From assembly GCA_035528035.1 (NCBI GenBank), contig DATKZI010000014.1, positions 62,001-126,000 on the forward strand: a stretch of 64,000 bases of DNA, written 5' to 3'. A program made the position numbers and the translations under genes. Shown one piece after another: positions 36,368 through 45,816 of this stretch (the first letter of the stretch is position 1; each line of letters opens with the position of its first letter). The notes beneath the pieces are model-generated. The model was given only the letters and a program-made list of their open reading frames with translations, was not told the DNA's origin and searched no databases. The DNA comes from JABLTI01 sp035528035 (lineage in GTDB: Archaea; Asgardarchaeota; Heimdallarchaeia; JABLTI01).

Positions 36368-37189
36368 TCACTCTTGAATATTTTTTATAGGTTCAGGATT
36401 TACTAATTCCAAATCTACTTGTATTTCTTCTTCTTTTGGAGCTATTTTTGCTTTGTAATCCTTTTGGTTAAGGGTTATCCACATAGCAAATAGAATTGGT
36501 ATTCCTGTATTAAATTCCAGTAGACTATTTGTTACTAAGACCACCCAATCTGAAGGCCGAATATTTGCTATCCATAATGTTGATTCCATTGAGAAATGGA
36601 TGAATATACCTACTGTTATCAGTATCCCAAAATACCACCATTTAACAGTCTTCATCAAATTGAATGGGAAAACTTCTGTAAATTCGGAAACGATTTTCCA
36701 AATCAGTAGAACCAGATACCCGATAACAGCCATTAAAATTTGTCCTAACCTTGAGTCGGTCATATCTCGCCAAATAACTAATTCAGTATTATTCCAACCA
36801 ATGTGCTGAGAAATAAGTGCAATAGTTAACCAACCACCATAAAGTAAAACTGCCCAGAGTAGCTTCTCAAGGTAATGTATTGTTTTGTTGAACATTAGTG
36901 GTGCAAAAGAAAACATAATCAATCCATAAGTGAATGAAAAATAAGCTAAAAATAGGTAAGGTCCGATAACGTCATTTTCAATTTCTATATGTCTTGTTTC
37001 TTTTAAGGTATACCACATTACAGCATCTGTAAAATAGACTACTCCAAAACCAAAAAGACCAAAGAGAATTTCTTTGTATCTTCGACGTACTAATAATAAT
37101 ATAATCCAAATAGATACTAGGATTAAATCCAAATAGATGAAATCGATATCAAATGTTCTTGCAACTACTTGCGACATGAGATTTTTCAT
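36368..37189 (-). CDS. multi-pass membrane protein of unknown function
   Basis: A 273-residue protein with about seven membrane helices and a 30-residue acidic cytosolic tail. Polar or charged residues sit inside helices (YFTDAVMWY, FIHFSMESTLW), which suggests a transport or enzyme role rather than a mere anchor. RHIEIENDVIGPYLFLAYFSFTYG is the most conspicuous loop. I recognise no family. It lies between the small membrane protein and the FtsX-type permease. Confidence 0.65.
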   Translation of the reverse strand: MKNLMSQVVARTFDIDFIYLDLILVSIWIILLLVRRRYKEILFGLFGFGVVYFTDAVMWYTLKETRHIEIENDVIGPYLFLAYFSFTYGLIMFSFAPLMFNKTIHYLEKLLWAVLLYGGWLTIALISQHIGWNNTELVIWRDMTDSRLGQILMAVIGYLVLLIWKIVSEFTEVFPFNLMKTVKWWYFGILITVGIFIHFSMESTLWIANIRPSDWVVLVTNSLLEFNTGIPILFAMWITLNQKDYKAKIAPKEEEIQVDLELVNPEPIKNIQE

Positions 37190-37253
37190 TCATTTCATTC
37201 TTTTTAATATTTTTGTCCATAAAATCTAATTGAATGAAAAAAAGATGCTAGTG

Positions 37254-40106
37254 TTAATAAGCACTTGCTGTTTCATCTTTAATATTTTCAGCAATTTTAA
37301 CTCGTCGTAATTTGATAATTGAAGGAATTACAGCTATGAATGAAAAGCTGATTAAATAGACTATGAATATAATTAAGTAGAGATAACCTGTTGAAAATTG
37401 CATGGGCAATATAAGATTAATTTCGAAGAATGGCACCATAAGTAGTGTAGTAATAAATGCTGAAGAAATTCCAATTGCTGACCCAAATAAAATTGCTGTA
37501 AAATCTATTAAAAATAATTCACTATAAATTAATTTTACGAAATTTCTATCAGTATTACCAAATGCTTTGAGTATAGCACTTTCTTGTTTTCGTTTATCAA
37601 GAATAAAATCAGCAGTATTTGCAATGATTATTATACCAATAAGATTTGTTAGAATGATTTGTGCTATAAGAAAGATTTCTGTTGATGGTACATAATTATT
37701 GACATATCGTTCACCAAATCCTTTTGATACTAATGAAGGATTTACCTCTACTACTATATTTAATGTTGATAATTCTTCTATGATTAGATCTAAATTAGCA
37801 TCAGGTAAAATTTTTGCAAAGAAAAGATTTGTTGTAGTAATATAATAAAAATCTATTATTTTCTCTAAATTTACTATCATAATGTGATCATTTGGCTGAT
37901 TTAAATCTATATTTACTCCTGACAGTAGTCCTAAACCTGGTGCAGAATGGAATATACCCTTCACTACAAAATGATCAACTCCATAACTCACACCTATTGG
38001 TAGGGTAGTTATTGTGATATCATCAGCTAAAGGAATTTCATATTTATTAGCTAGAAAGTCACTTATTATTGAACCATTAATATTTGATTTCAGATCACTC
38101 ATCCAATCAGCTATTAAATAATCACTATATTCACTAGGAAAATTATTATTGGGTATACTACTTGAATCCCATCGTCCAAGCTCAGCATAGATAGAAGCAT
38201 TTATTCCTATTACAGTAACAGTTTCTGCACCGTATTTTCCACTTGTCTGTAGTATTGGCATAACTGCTTCTATGCCGTCTATTGAAGCAAGTGTATCTTG
38301 ATATGTATAGGAAGTATCTAACGTTTTTATACGTAAATCCGAACCATTATTATAATATTGGTAAGCATTACTAGTTTTCTGGAGAGTATCTAATATGGTT
38401 ATGGAATATATTGTGGATGCTGTTATAATAAAAACAACGATAATGAGAGTGTTAAATTTGTATTTTGAATGTTTGAGATTATTAATTAAAAATAATGAAT
38501 TTCTTTTCATAAAAACATTATAGAAACCTTTCATTTTTCCTAGAAGTTCAAATATTCCTATGGCCAATAGTATTGCTACTAAGACAATAATAAATGATAG
38601 TAAAATAAAAAGTAAAGAACTATTTTTCGTATCAGTATTGGAAAAGCTATAAGCATTTGAACTATTTTTCTGGAAGATGATTGTTAATACAATAAAGACA
38701 ATTATTGCTGCTAAAGTTATCAAGCCTAAGAATCCAATAGCTATACCTTTCTGCAATTTCGCTCTAAACGTTAGATCTCTTTCTGATAGCTCTAATGAAA
38801 CCATTTTGTTTACTTTAATTATAGTATAGATGATAGTAATAGAAAATATTGCTGCAGCAGAAACAGCAATGGGCCAATATTTTATATTTAAATTATGGAG
38901 AAAATAACTATAATTTGAATATGTCAATTCTTGTGAAGCTATAGCTGGTATAAATGCAGCTAACAGCACTGAAATTAAAATTCCAATAATTATTGCTATT
39001 AGTGAAACTATTGAAAATTCAATCAACAAAGAACCTATTATTTGCCATCTTTGCCCACATTTTTCTTGGTATATACTAATTTCTAATTTCCGTTTTTCAA
39101 GTATGATATTTGAAGAAACCAGAGAAAGAATAATTCCTAACATTGCTACAGGAGCAAGAATGACAAGAGTTGTTTTAGCTTTACTAAAAGTTTGTTGGAT
39201 ATTTTCTAAAGGAGTATTAAGAATCGTTACTAAAGCAGTTGAAATATCAATCGTTAAATATTCTGACAACTGCATTAACTTGGGCATTATTTGATCTATT
39301 CCATCTTTTATTAATTCATCACTTTTACATTTTGCAACTAATAATGGATAGAGCCCATTGTCTTCCATTCGTTCAAGATCATCTTGAAACATATTCTCTT
39401 GAAGAAAAATAATTGAATTATCTATAAAGTCGTTAGAAAAGGATTCTTGTAAAGTAGTTATTGTATTAATCCGACTATATATTCCACGAATAGTTATATT
39501 GTAAAAATGGACTGGTTCATACTGAAAGACGTAGACACCAAAATCAACACTATTTCTAGCTATTGTTAAATTAAGGACCGTTCCAGGAGTAACAGTAATA
39601 TTCATAGCTTGTTCAATTTGATAAGCTTGGCTTTCGCTAATAAGAACTTCATTTTCTTTTAAGTCAAATTCTCCTCTTACGGTAAACTGTGAAGCAAATC
39701 TTTTAACGGTATCATTTGTAATGAGAAATAAAGTTGAGATGGTCGCGGGATCATTCATATCATCTTGAGCATCTAAAGGCCAAAATCTGTAAAAAGGTGA
39801 TTTATCTTCTACATTAAAGAAGGCTAAATTATAATAAATATAATGAGTGGATTCTACCAAATCATTATTATCCAACCAATCCTTAATATCAGGAAGCCTT
39901 GAAGTAAGATAAGAGCGAGCTTTAATCTCAAAATCTTGATCTTCAAGAAAATCCTTTATAACAGTATTTTCTGAAGTAGTAGACCAGACACTAAGTGATG
40001 TTATAACAGATATAGATATTAAAATGCCAAGGAAACAAATAGCTGTTTGACGTTTGTATGTCCAGATGTTTCGAAAAGTTGATTCTAAATAAAATTTTAT
40101 AGCCAT
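37254..40106 (-). CDS. FtsX/MacB-type ABC permease, two FtsX domains
   Basis: A 950-residue permease with an N-terminal membrane helix (about 20-40), a long extracellular beta-rich region (45-300), a block of membrane helices in FtsX order (about 310-450), further helices near 470-530, a second extracellular region (570-790), and a final FtsX domain (about 795-935). This double arrangement is that of LolC/MacB-like lipoprotein or peptide exporters. The ABC ATPase that should drive it is not adjacent on either side, so it must be encoded elsewhere. ATG 40106 is well supported. Confidence 0.85.
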   Translation of the reverse strand: MAIKFYLESTFRNIWTYKRQTAICFLGILISISVITSLSVWSTTSENTVIKDFLEDQDFEIKARSYLTSRLPDIKDWLDNNDLVESTHYIYYNLAFFNVEDKSPFYRFWPLDAQDDMNDPATISTLFLITNDTVKRFASQFTVRGEFDLKENEVLISESQAYQIEQAMNITVTPGTVLNLTIARNSVDFGVYVFQYEPVHFYNITIRGIYSRINTITTLQESFSNDFIDNSIIFLQENMFQDDLERMEDNGLYPLLVAKCKSDELIKDGIDQIMPKLMQLSEYLTIDISTALVTILNTPLENIQQTFSKAKTTLVILAPVAMLGIILSLVSSNIILEKRKLEISIYQEKCGQRWQIIGSLLIEFSIVSLIAIIIGILISVLLAAFIPAIASQELTYSNYSYFLHNLNIKYWPIAVSAAAIFSITIIYTIIKVNKMVSLELSERDLTFRAKLQKGIAIGFLGLITLAAIIVFIVLTIIFQKNSSNAYSFSNTDTKNSSLLFILLSFIIVLVAILLAIGIFELLGKMKGFYNVFMKRNSLFLINNLKHSKYKFNTLIIVVFIITASTIYSITILDTLQKTSNAYQYYNNGSDLRIKTLDTSYTYQDTLASIDGIEAVMPILQTSGKYGAETVTVIGINASIYAELGRWDSSSIPNNNFPSEYSDYLIADWMSDLKSNINGSIISDFLANKYEIPLADDITITTLPIGVSYGVDHFVVKGIFHSAPGLGLLSGVNIDLNQPNDHIMIVNLEKIIDFYYITTTNLFFAKILPDANLDLIIEELSTLNIVVEVNPSLVSKGFGERYVNNYVPSTEIFLIAQIILTNLIGIIIIANTADFILDKRKQESAILKAFGNTDRNFVKLIYSELFLIDFTAILFGSAIGISSAFITTLLMVPFFEINLILPMQFSTGYLYLIIFIVYLISFSFIAVIPSIIKLRRVKIAENIKDETASAY

Positions 40107-40295
40107 TTACTTCACTTTTCCTATATGACATCAAGTTTTTTTATTAAATCTATTTAAGATCTTTCAGTAAAAATCTGAAATATTATTTATATAAGAATCG
40201 CTTACTCTTTAATTTTATGTGATATGGTAATTTTTCGTCTTCAAACATTCAAAAGATTAAGAAGATTTAATTATCATTGAATGAATTAAAGAAGT

Positions 40296-42119
40296 ATGAA
40301 AGAATACAAACCAAAACCACTTCCTTTTGATGAGCTTCTAGGTTTACCTTCTTATAGTATGCCACAATTATCTGAAGATAAAACTAAATTTGCTTATTAT
40401 TGGGATGTTACTGGACGAATTGAGCTTTATATTTTAGATCTTGAAACCAAAGAGAATAAGCAAATCTCAAATGGCCAATTGCCAAGAGCCCCAAGAACAG
40501 GTTACGTTTGGGACAAAGTGGGTAAGGAAATTTTCTTTGGAAAAGATAAAGGTGGCAATGAACAAAATGACATATGGTCGATAGATTTAGAAGGTAATGT
40601 TAAGCAATTAACTGACACTCCTAATGCACAAGAGCATGTTATTGATATTAGTAATGATAATGAATGGATTAGCTTTATGAGTACTCGATCTGGACAATTA
40701 AATATTCATAAAATGAAGCGAGATGGAACAGAAGTTACTCAATTATCAGCTTCAGATGTTCCTGTAGATGGAGGAGATTGGAGTCCAGATGATAAATGGT
40801 TAGCTATGGGCACCAATGAAATGAAGACTAATCTTGAAAATGAAGATATTTATCTTTATAATATAGAAACCGGTGATATGAAACGAGTTGTGAGAATATC
40901 GGAAAAAGGGTCTCATGATAATTTTGCTTCATGGTCTCCTGATAGCAAAAGCTTTGCTTTCAAATCAGATGCATCTGGACTTGATCAAGTTGGGATATAT
41001 TATCTTGAATCTGGAGAAATAAAATGGTTAAGTGATGGCAAATCAACTGAAATGGCTTCCAAATTTAGCCCTAATGGCAAACAATTAGCTATTTTGAGAA
41101 ATCACGAATCAACAATTAAACCATTTATTTATGATTTAGATACTGGTTCTATAAAGGAAATCAATATTCCTGATGGTTTAGCTTTTAGTATACAATGGCT
41201 AAATGATGAAAAAATCATTTTCTTCTATTCAAGCGATCTATCAATTCCAGAAGTTTGGCAGTATGATTTAACGAATGATTCTTATGAAGTTATTTTGGAA
41301 GCTAGTTATGGTTCAATCGATAAAGAATCATTTATTGTTCCTGAATACATTAAATACAAATCATTTGATGGATTAGAAATTCCTGCAATTATTTACAAAC
41401 CAAAAGATGTTCCAGAAGGAGTAAAATTACCTGCTATTGTTTCAGTTCATGGTGGCCCTACAGGTCAATACTTTAGAATGTTTAGTGCTTTCAACCAATA
41501 TATTTCTTCTGAAGGTTTTGTTGCAATCTATCCAAATATTCGTGGAAGTACTGGATATGGTACAGAATTCCGAGATGCTTGCATAAAAGATTGGGGTGGA
41601 AAAGACTTACAAGATGTAGTCTATGCTGCTGAATATCTCAAAACCTTACCATATGTTGATCCAGAAAGAATTGGTGTTGGTGGTGGTTCATATGGAGGCT
41701 TTATGACTTTCATTGCTGTCACGAAAGCGCCTGAACATTGGAAAGCAGGATTTGCTTGGATTGGTATATCCGATTTCTTTAAAATGTTTGAAGAATCAAT
41801 GCCCCATTACAAATATTTCCTCAGTCGACAGATGGGTAATCCCATAGATGATAAGGACCTTTGGTATGATCGCAGCGCGATAAATTTTGCTGAAAACGTG
41901 ACTGCAAAATTACTTATTTTACATGGAATCAATGATCCAAGATGTCCAATAACACAAGCACGAATCTTTCGTGATCGACTCTTAGAATTAGGACGAAAAG
42001 AAGGCAAGGATTTTGAATATGTTGAATATGGTGAAGTAGGTCATGGTGGTTTTGGTGATATAGAAACCAGAAAGAAGACTGTTAAAACCATGACTGAATT
42101 CTTTAAACGATCTCTTTAA
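40296..42119 (+). CDS. S9-family peptidase with WD40-like propeller
   Basis: A 607-residue prolyl-oligopeptidase-family enzyme (acylaminoacyl-peptidase-like). Residues about 20-340 form a TolB/WD40-like propeller (repeats such as SWSPDSKSFAF and KFSPNGKQLA). The hydrolase domain has SVHGGPTGQYF, nucleophile Ser465 in VGGGSYGGFM, Asp547 in HGINDPRCP, and His583 in EVGHGGFGD. It lacks a signal peptide and should trim peptides in the cytosol. A second S9 enzyme lies at 46908. Confidence 0.93.
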   Translation: MKEYKPKPLPFDELLGLPSYSMPQLSEDKTKFAYYWDVTGRIELYILDLETKENKQISNGQLPRAPRTGYVWDKVGKEIFFGKDKGGNEQNDIWSIDLEGNVKQLTDTPNAQEHVIDISNDNEWISFMSTRSGQLNIHKMKRDGTEVTQLSASDVPVDGGDWSPDDKWLAMGTNEMKTNLENEDIYLYNIETGDMKRVVRISEKGSHDNFASWSPDSKSFAFKSDASGLDQVGIYYLESGEIKWLSDGKSTEMASKFSPNGKQLAILRNHESTIKPFIYDLDTGSIKEINIPDGLAFSIQWLNDEKIIFFYSSDLSIPEVWQYDLTNDSYEVILEASYGSIDKESFIVPEYIKYKSFDGLEIPAIIYKPKDVPEGVKLPAIVSVHGGPTGQYFRMFSAFNQYISSEGFVAIYPNIRGSTGYGTEFRDACIKDWGGKDLQDVVYAAEYLKTLPYVDPERIGVGGGSYGGFMTFIAVTKAPEHWKAGFAWIGISDFFKMFEESMPHYKYFLSRQMGNPIDDKDLWYDRSAINFAENVTAKLLILHGINDPRCPITQARIFRDRLLELGRKEGKDFEYVEYGEVGHGGFGDIETRKKTVKTMTEFFKRSL

Positions 42120-42140
42120 GAGATCTTTCTTTTCTTTTTC
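42109..42140 (+). terminator. hairpin and pyrimidine-rich tail after the S9 peptidase
   Basis: GATCTC (42109-42114) and GAGATC (42120-42125) pair across the stop codon, followed by a T-rich tract. Confidence 0.45.
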
Positions 42141-42246
42141 TTCTTTTATTTACCGCATAAATAAAGATTATATTTGATTGTTCAAATACTATAATTATAA
42201 TAGTATGAACAGCTATTAATGTTAAACAAATAGTGTTGATTTACTA

Positions 42247-44424
42247 ATGCTTCCCGAACGTCCAGATTATAATAATTCCATCAATAACCTTATTTCAGAA
42301 AGGAAATTAGATGAAGCATTAGCTCAAATTCAAAGTATTGAATCTAATATTACTAGTTTGCGATTTTCAGAACAAATTCAATTAAAGCTCATAAAAACTA
42401 AAGTTTTATTAGGATTAGAAAATTATGATGAAGTACTTAACATTGCTGACACTATTCTTAACAACAGTCAAATGTTAAATGATTCTTATCAAATGCTCGA
42501 AGCTATTTATTCCAAAGCAAAAGCTTTGTCACGTTTAGGTTTGCCTGGTAAAGCACTTGCTTTTATTAAAATGGGTGAACGTGTACTAGAAAAATTACCA
42601 AATGATGATATTAACAAAATCCTTTCCATAAAAGCGTCATTAACCTTTGAAAAAGGATTTATTTTTGAACAAGAGGAAGATTTCAAAGGAGCATTAGATA
42701 GTTATCTCCATAGTCTTTCTTTACGAAGAGAAGTAAATGATCAATATGGTCTTATTGAATCAAATAATTATATAGCTAAAATTTATTTTAAAATGGGAGA
42801 TATTATTCGTTCACTTCTTATTTATCAACAAAGTCTAATGTTAATTAAAGAAACCAGTGATGATATTGGAATTGCTCAGACATTAAATGAAATTGGCAAA
42901 ATTTACCTTTGGAAAGGTGAATATGGTCCAGCTTTAGAAAATTCTTTACAAAGTTTAGGATTAAGTGAGGATATTAGCAATAATAATCTTATAGCACCTA
43001 CTTTACTTACCATAAGTGAAATTTACATTCATTTAGGTGAATTTGAGAGGGCTATCCAATATTTAGAACGAGCACTCTCAATTTTCGAAGAAATCAATAA
43101 GCATGAGGGTATAGCTAATACATTATTACTTCTTAGTAATGTGTTAATTCTCAAAGGAGAATTAAATCAAGCTGCAAAATATTTAGCCCAATCACAGGAA
43201 ATTTATCAGAAGCATGATGATAATATTAGCCTATGTAAAATATATGGTTTTGAAGCTTTGATTTTCTATCAAAGAGGCGACAATGATCATGCATTAACCT
43301 ATCTTACAAGATGTATAGATATATGTAAAAAAAATCTAAACTATCGAGATCTCTCAAATACTTATTTCTGGTCAATTTTGATTTCCGTTGAAATTAATAA
43401 ACTAGAAGACGCTCAAGAGTATCTTAAAAAATTAAATAAAAATCTAGAGAGACAAAACAATAAATTATGTAATTTGGAATATAGATTAGCTTCAGCCCTT
43501 ATTTTAAAACGCAGTTCTAATCTTGAAATTTTAGATAAAGCAAAAAATATTCTCACAGATATTGTAGATGGTGAAACTATAGATTTAACTTTTTCTGCTA
43601 TGGCATTATTCCAACTAGTTGAATTAATATTAAAGGAAATCCAAACAACTCGTGATTTAGACGATTTGCCACAACTAGATATTTTAATAGAAAAACATCT
43701 CAAAACAGCAAAACAACTTGAATCCCATACACTCTTTGTTGAGAATTTTTGGCTTAAAGCAAATGCTGCTTTAATGAATAATAAATTGCAACAATCGATA
43801 TTATTACTTGAACAAGCAGAACAAATGGCTCAAGAAAAGGGATTGCAAAGATTAGGTATGAAAATCACTCGAGGTATAGACTTGCTAAAAGACCATTCTG
43901 AGCAACCTACCAATCTATCACAAACACAAGAGATAGGTGCTAAATCAGAAGCACAAGTCAAAAGTGAAGTAGTAAGAATGATCGATAAACGAACTGTTGA
44001 AATTCCCAAACTTCAAGAAGAAGAACCGGTATTATTGATTATTATCTATGAAGGTGGAATAACTATTTTTTCCAAGAAATTCTCTCAAAAAGAGATGATT
44101 GATGAAATGTTTGTTGGAGGATTTCTCACCGCAATAGATGCATTCATGCACCAAACATTTGCAACGGGAGGTTCCATCGAGAGAATTCAGCATCAAGAAT
44201 ATACCTTGTTATTAAAAGGAGAGAACCCATTATTATTCTGCTATGTATTTAAAGGTCAATCATTTTCAGCTATCCAAAAATTAGATCAAATAGTTCAAGA
44301 ATTGAAGAAATCCCCAACAATATGGATTGCATTAACAAACAATCTAGGTGAACAATTATCAACTACTGAAAAATATTTAATTGAAGAATTAGCTGATCAG
44401 GTCTTTTTATCAGATAAGATGTAA
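42247..44424 (+). CDS. TPR-repeat protein with C-terminal longin/roadblock-like domain
   Basis: A 725-residue cytosolic protein. About twelve tetratricopeptide-like repeats fill residues 10-550; the clearest are in 130-350, with patterns such as GALDSYLHSLSLRREV and RAIQYLERALSIFEEI. After a linker of about 40 residues comes an alpha/beta domain (about 590-725): EPVLLIIIYEGGITIF, then FVGGFLTAIDAFMHQTF, EYTLLLKGENPLLFCYVFKG and a terminal helix. This is the longin-like layout often seen in Asgard proteins and thought to touch small GTPases. The TPR part would recruit partners. Function is unproven. Confidence 0.8.
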   Translation: MLPERPDYNNSINNLISERKLDEALAQIQSIESNITSLRFSEQIQLKLIKTKVLLGLENYDEVLNIADTILNNSQMLNDSYQMLEAIYSKAKALSRLGLPGKALAFIKMGERVLEKLPNDDINKILSIKASLTFEKGFIFEQEEDFKGALDSYLHSLSLRREVNDQYGLIESNNYIAKIYFKMGDIIRSLLIYQQSLMLIKETSDDIGIAQTLNEIGKIYLWKGEYGPALENSLQSLGLSEDISNNNLIAPTLLTISEIYIHLGEFERAIQYLERALSIFEEINKHEGIANTLLLLSNVLILKGELNQAAKYLAQSQEIYQKHDDNISLCKIYGFEALIFYQRGDNDHALTYLTRCIDICKKNLNYRDLSNTYFWSILISVEINKLEDAQEYLKKLNKNLERQNNKLCNLEYRLASALILKRSSNLEILDKAKNILTDIVDGETIDLTFSAMALFQLVELILKEIQTTRDLDDLPQLDILIEKHLKTAKQLESHTLFVENFWLKANAALMNNKLQQSILLLEQAEQMAQEKGLQRLGMKITRGIDLLKDHSEQPTNLSQTQEIGAKSEAQVKSEVVRMIDKRTVEIPKLQEEEPVLLIIIYEGGITIFSKKFSQKEMIDEMFVGGFLTAIDAFMHQTFATGGSIERIQHQEYTLLLKGENPLLFCYVFKGQSFSAIQKLDQIVQELKKSPTIWIALTNNLGEQLSTTEKYLIEELADQVFLSDKM

Positions 44425-44458
44425 ATAAAAAACATCATTCAGCTATAGAAATTGATTT

Positions 44459-44812
44459 TCAAATCTTTATTACTGGTATATTACCTGTTAATAATATCAT
44501 CTCTTCAGAGCCAGTATTTTTATAACCATGAGATAAACCTGCAGGGATTTCAACAACTAAATTTGGTATGATATCAAATTGCTTTTGTTCTATGAATAAT
44601 CTACCATTTCCAGTTATGAAATAAAAAATATGATGATAAGCATCTTTATGAATAGGAAATTCACCTTCGGGTTCAACTTTTGTAATCGTTAGTTTAATAT
44701 CTGACCATTCTTTAGGTAAAATTGATTTTCCAGTTATTTTAATAGTAAATTCTGGCCTAATTGAATTCCATTCCACATTATTTAAATTATATATTTTATA
44801 TGATGGTATCAT
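44459..44812 (-). CDS. cupin-domain protein
   Basis: A single-domain cupin of about 117 residues from ATG 44812 (GTG 44821 would add three). The metal site is suggested by FPIHKDAYHHIFYFITGNGRLFIE and by PAGLSHGYKNTG. Such proteins may bind sugars, act as isomerases or serve as sensors. It converges with the TPR gene. Confidence 0.78.
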   Translation of the reverse strand: MIPSYKIYNLNNVEWNSIRPEFTIKITGKSILPKEWSDIKLTITKVEPEGEFPIHKDAYHHIFYFITGNGRLFIEQKQFDIIPNLVVEIPAGLSHGYKNTGSEEMILLTGNIPVIKI

Positions 44813-44926
44813 TTCTATCACTTTATTTTTTCTTTGTAATTATATTTTTACCAGATCAAAATAAACCTTCAATTACCTCTTAATTCTAAATGGTTATATA
44901 TCTTGTTCTATAAAATTTATTTATGA

Positions 44927-45154
44927 ATGAGAGTGAAAGCAAAAGAGAGAATTTCTAATATTCGATGCCATTTCAAAGTTATTACTAATCCTCCAACTGG
45001 AGCGATTTGTATTATCTCTAGAACCAATATTGAGAAAAATGATATAGTATTACAGTGCCCTAAATGTTTAAACTATTTTTTGAAAGAGTATTTGTTAGAT
45101 TGGTTAGAAGAAAATAAGACTTATCCTGTATGTAAGTCAAAATTGAAAAGCTAA
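44927..45154 (+). CDS. small RING-like zinc-finger protein
   Basis: A 75-residue protein whose last 50 residues match the C-terminus of the next gene: an initial Cys (AICIISR), then VLQCPKCLNYFLKEYLLDWL, then TYPVCKSKL. The final pair reads YPVC instead of CPVC, so one zinc ligand is missing. A TATA box (TTATATATC, near 44894-44902) about 25 bases before ATG 44927 implies a leaderless transcript. In spacing it resembles a RING finger (C..CxxC...L.WL...CPVC), the fold of ubiquitin E3 ligases. Whether it is active, regulatory or decaying is open. Confidence 0.6.
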   Translation: MRVKAKERISNIRCHFKVITNPPTGAICIISRTNIEKNDIVLQCPKCLNYFLKEYLLDWLEENKTYPVCKSKLKS

Positions 45155-45228
45155 ATATGAATTGTATCCTTTAGACCATCAACATTCTGTTTAATAATAC
45201 TTAAAATGGTGAACAATCATTTTATCTT

Positions 45229-45771
45229 ATGGTATCCAAAAATATTATTTCTGGTTTATCTTGGTTTTTAATCATCACCGGATTAGGTCTAGCTGGTTTT
45301 GGACTTTATAGCCTTGGTTTTAATAATAATCCTATTTATTCTATTCCTTTGTTAGTTGTTGGTTTAGTATTATTTTTTGTTGGTATTGTTTTATATATTG
45401 TAGCTGAAAGAAAAGCAAAACAATTGAAGGAGCAAGTAAGAAATTCACGTGGTATTAGAAGAACCCAAATAATACCCTCTGATATTTTGGTTTCACCAGA
45501 TGAGCGAGAACCAATTGTTTCCACACGTAGCCAATTTAGCGCAAATCCTTCTCAAACAGAAATCATTCCTGAACCCAAAATACTTAGAGCTAAAAGAGCT
45601 TATTCTGTAACCAGTAATGAAGTTTGTATGATTTCAAAATTACCAATCACTCGAGATGATAAAGTTCTTCAATGCCCTTCATGTCAATCATTTTTCATTG
45701 AAGAATATTTAGCTGAATGGTTAGAAGAGAAGCAATATTGTCCTGTTTGTAAAATAGCATTAAAAGTGTAA
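45229..45771 (+). CDS. membrane-anchored RING-like zinc-finger protein
   Basis: A 180-residue protein with two membrane helices (about 8-28 and 37-58), a basic linker, and a cytosolic C-terminal finger (about 130-178): VCMISKLPITRDDK, VLQCPSCQSFFIEEYLAEWL, YCPVC. CxxC pairs at CPSC and CPVC form one complete zinc site; the second site keeps only one Cys. The L-x-x-WL helix and final CPVC strongly recall RING fingers such as membrane-bound E3 ligases. A TATA-like sequence about 25 bases before ATG 45229 fits leaderless start. It is a paralogue of the soluble finger just upstream. Confidence 0.65.
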   Translation: MVSKNIISGLSWFLIITGLGLAGFGLYSLGFNNNPIYSIPLLVVGLVLFFVGIVLYIVAERKAKQLKEQVRNSRGIRRTQIIPSDILVSPDEREPIVSTRSQFSANPSQTEIIPEPKILRAKRAYSVTSNEVCMISKLPITRDDKVLQCPSCQSFFIEEYLAEWLEEKQYCPVCKIALKV

Positions 45772-45816
45772 AAAAGGACAAAGGAATGAAAAATAAATTG
45801 AAAGGTAAACTATAAT

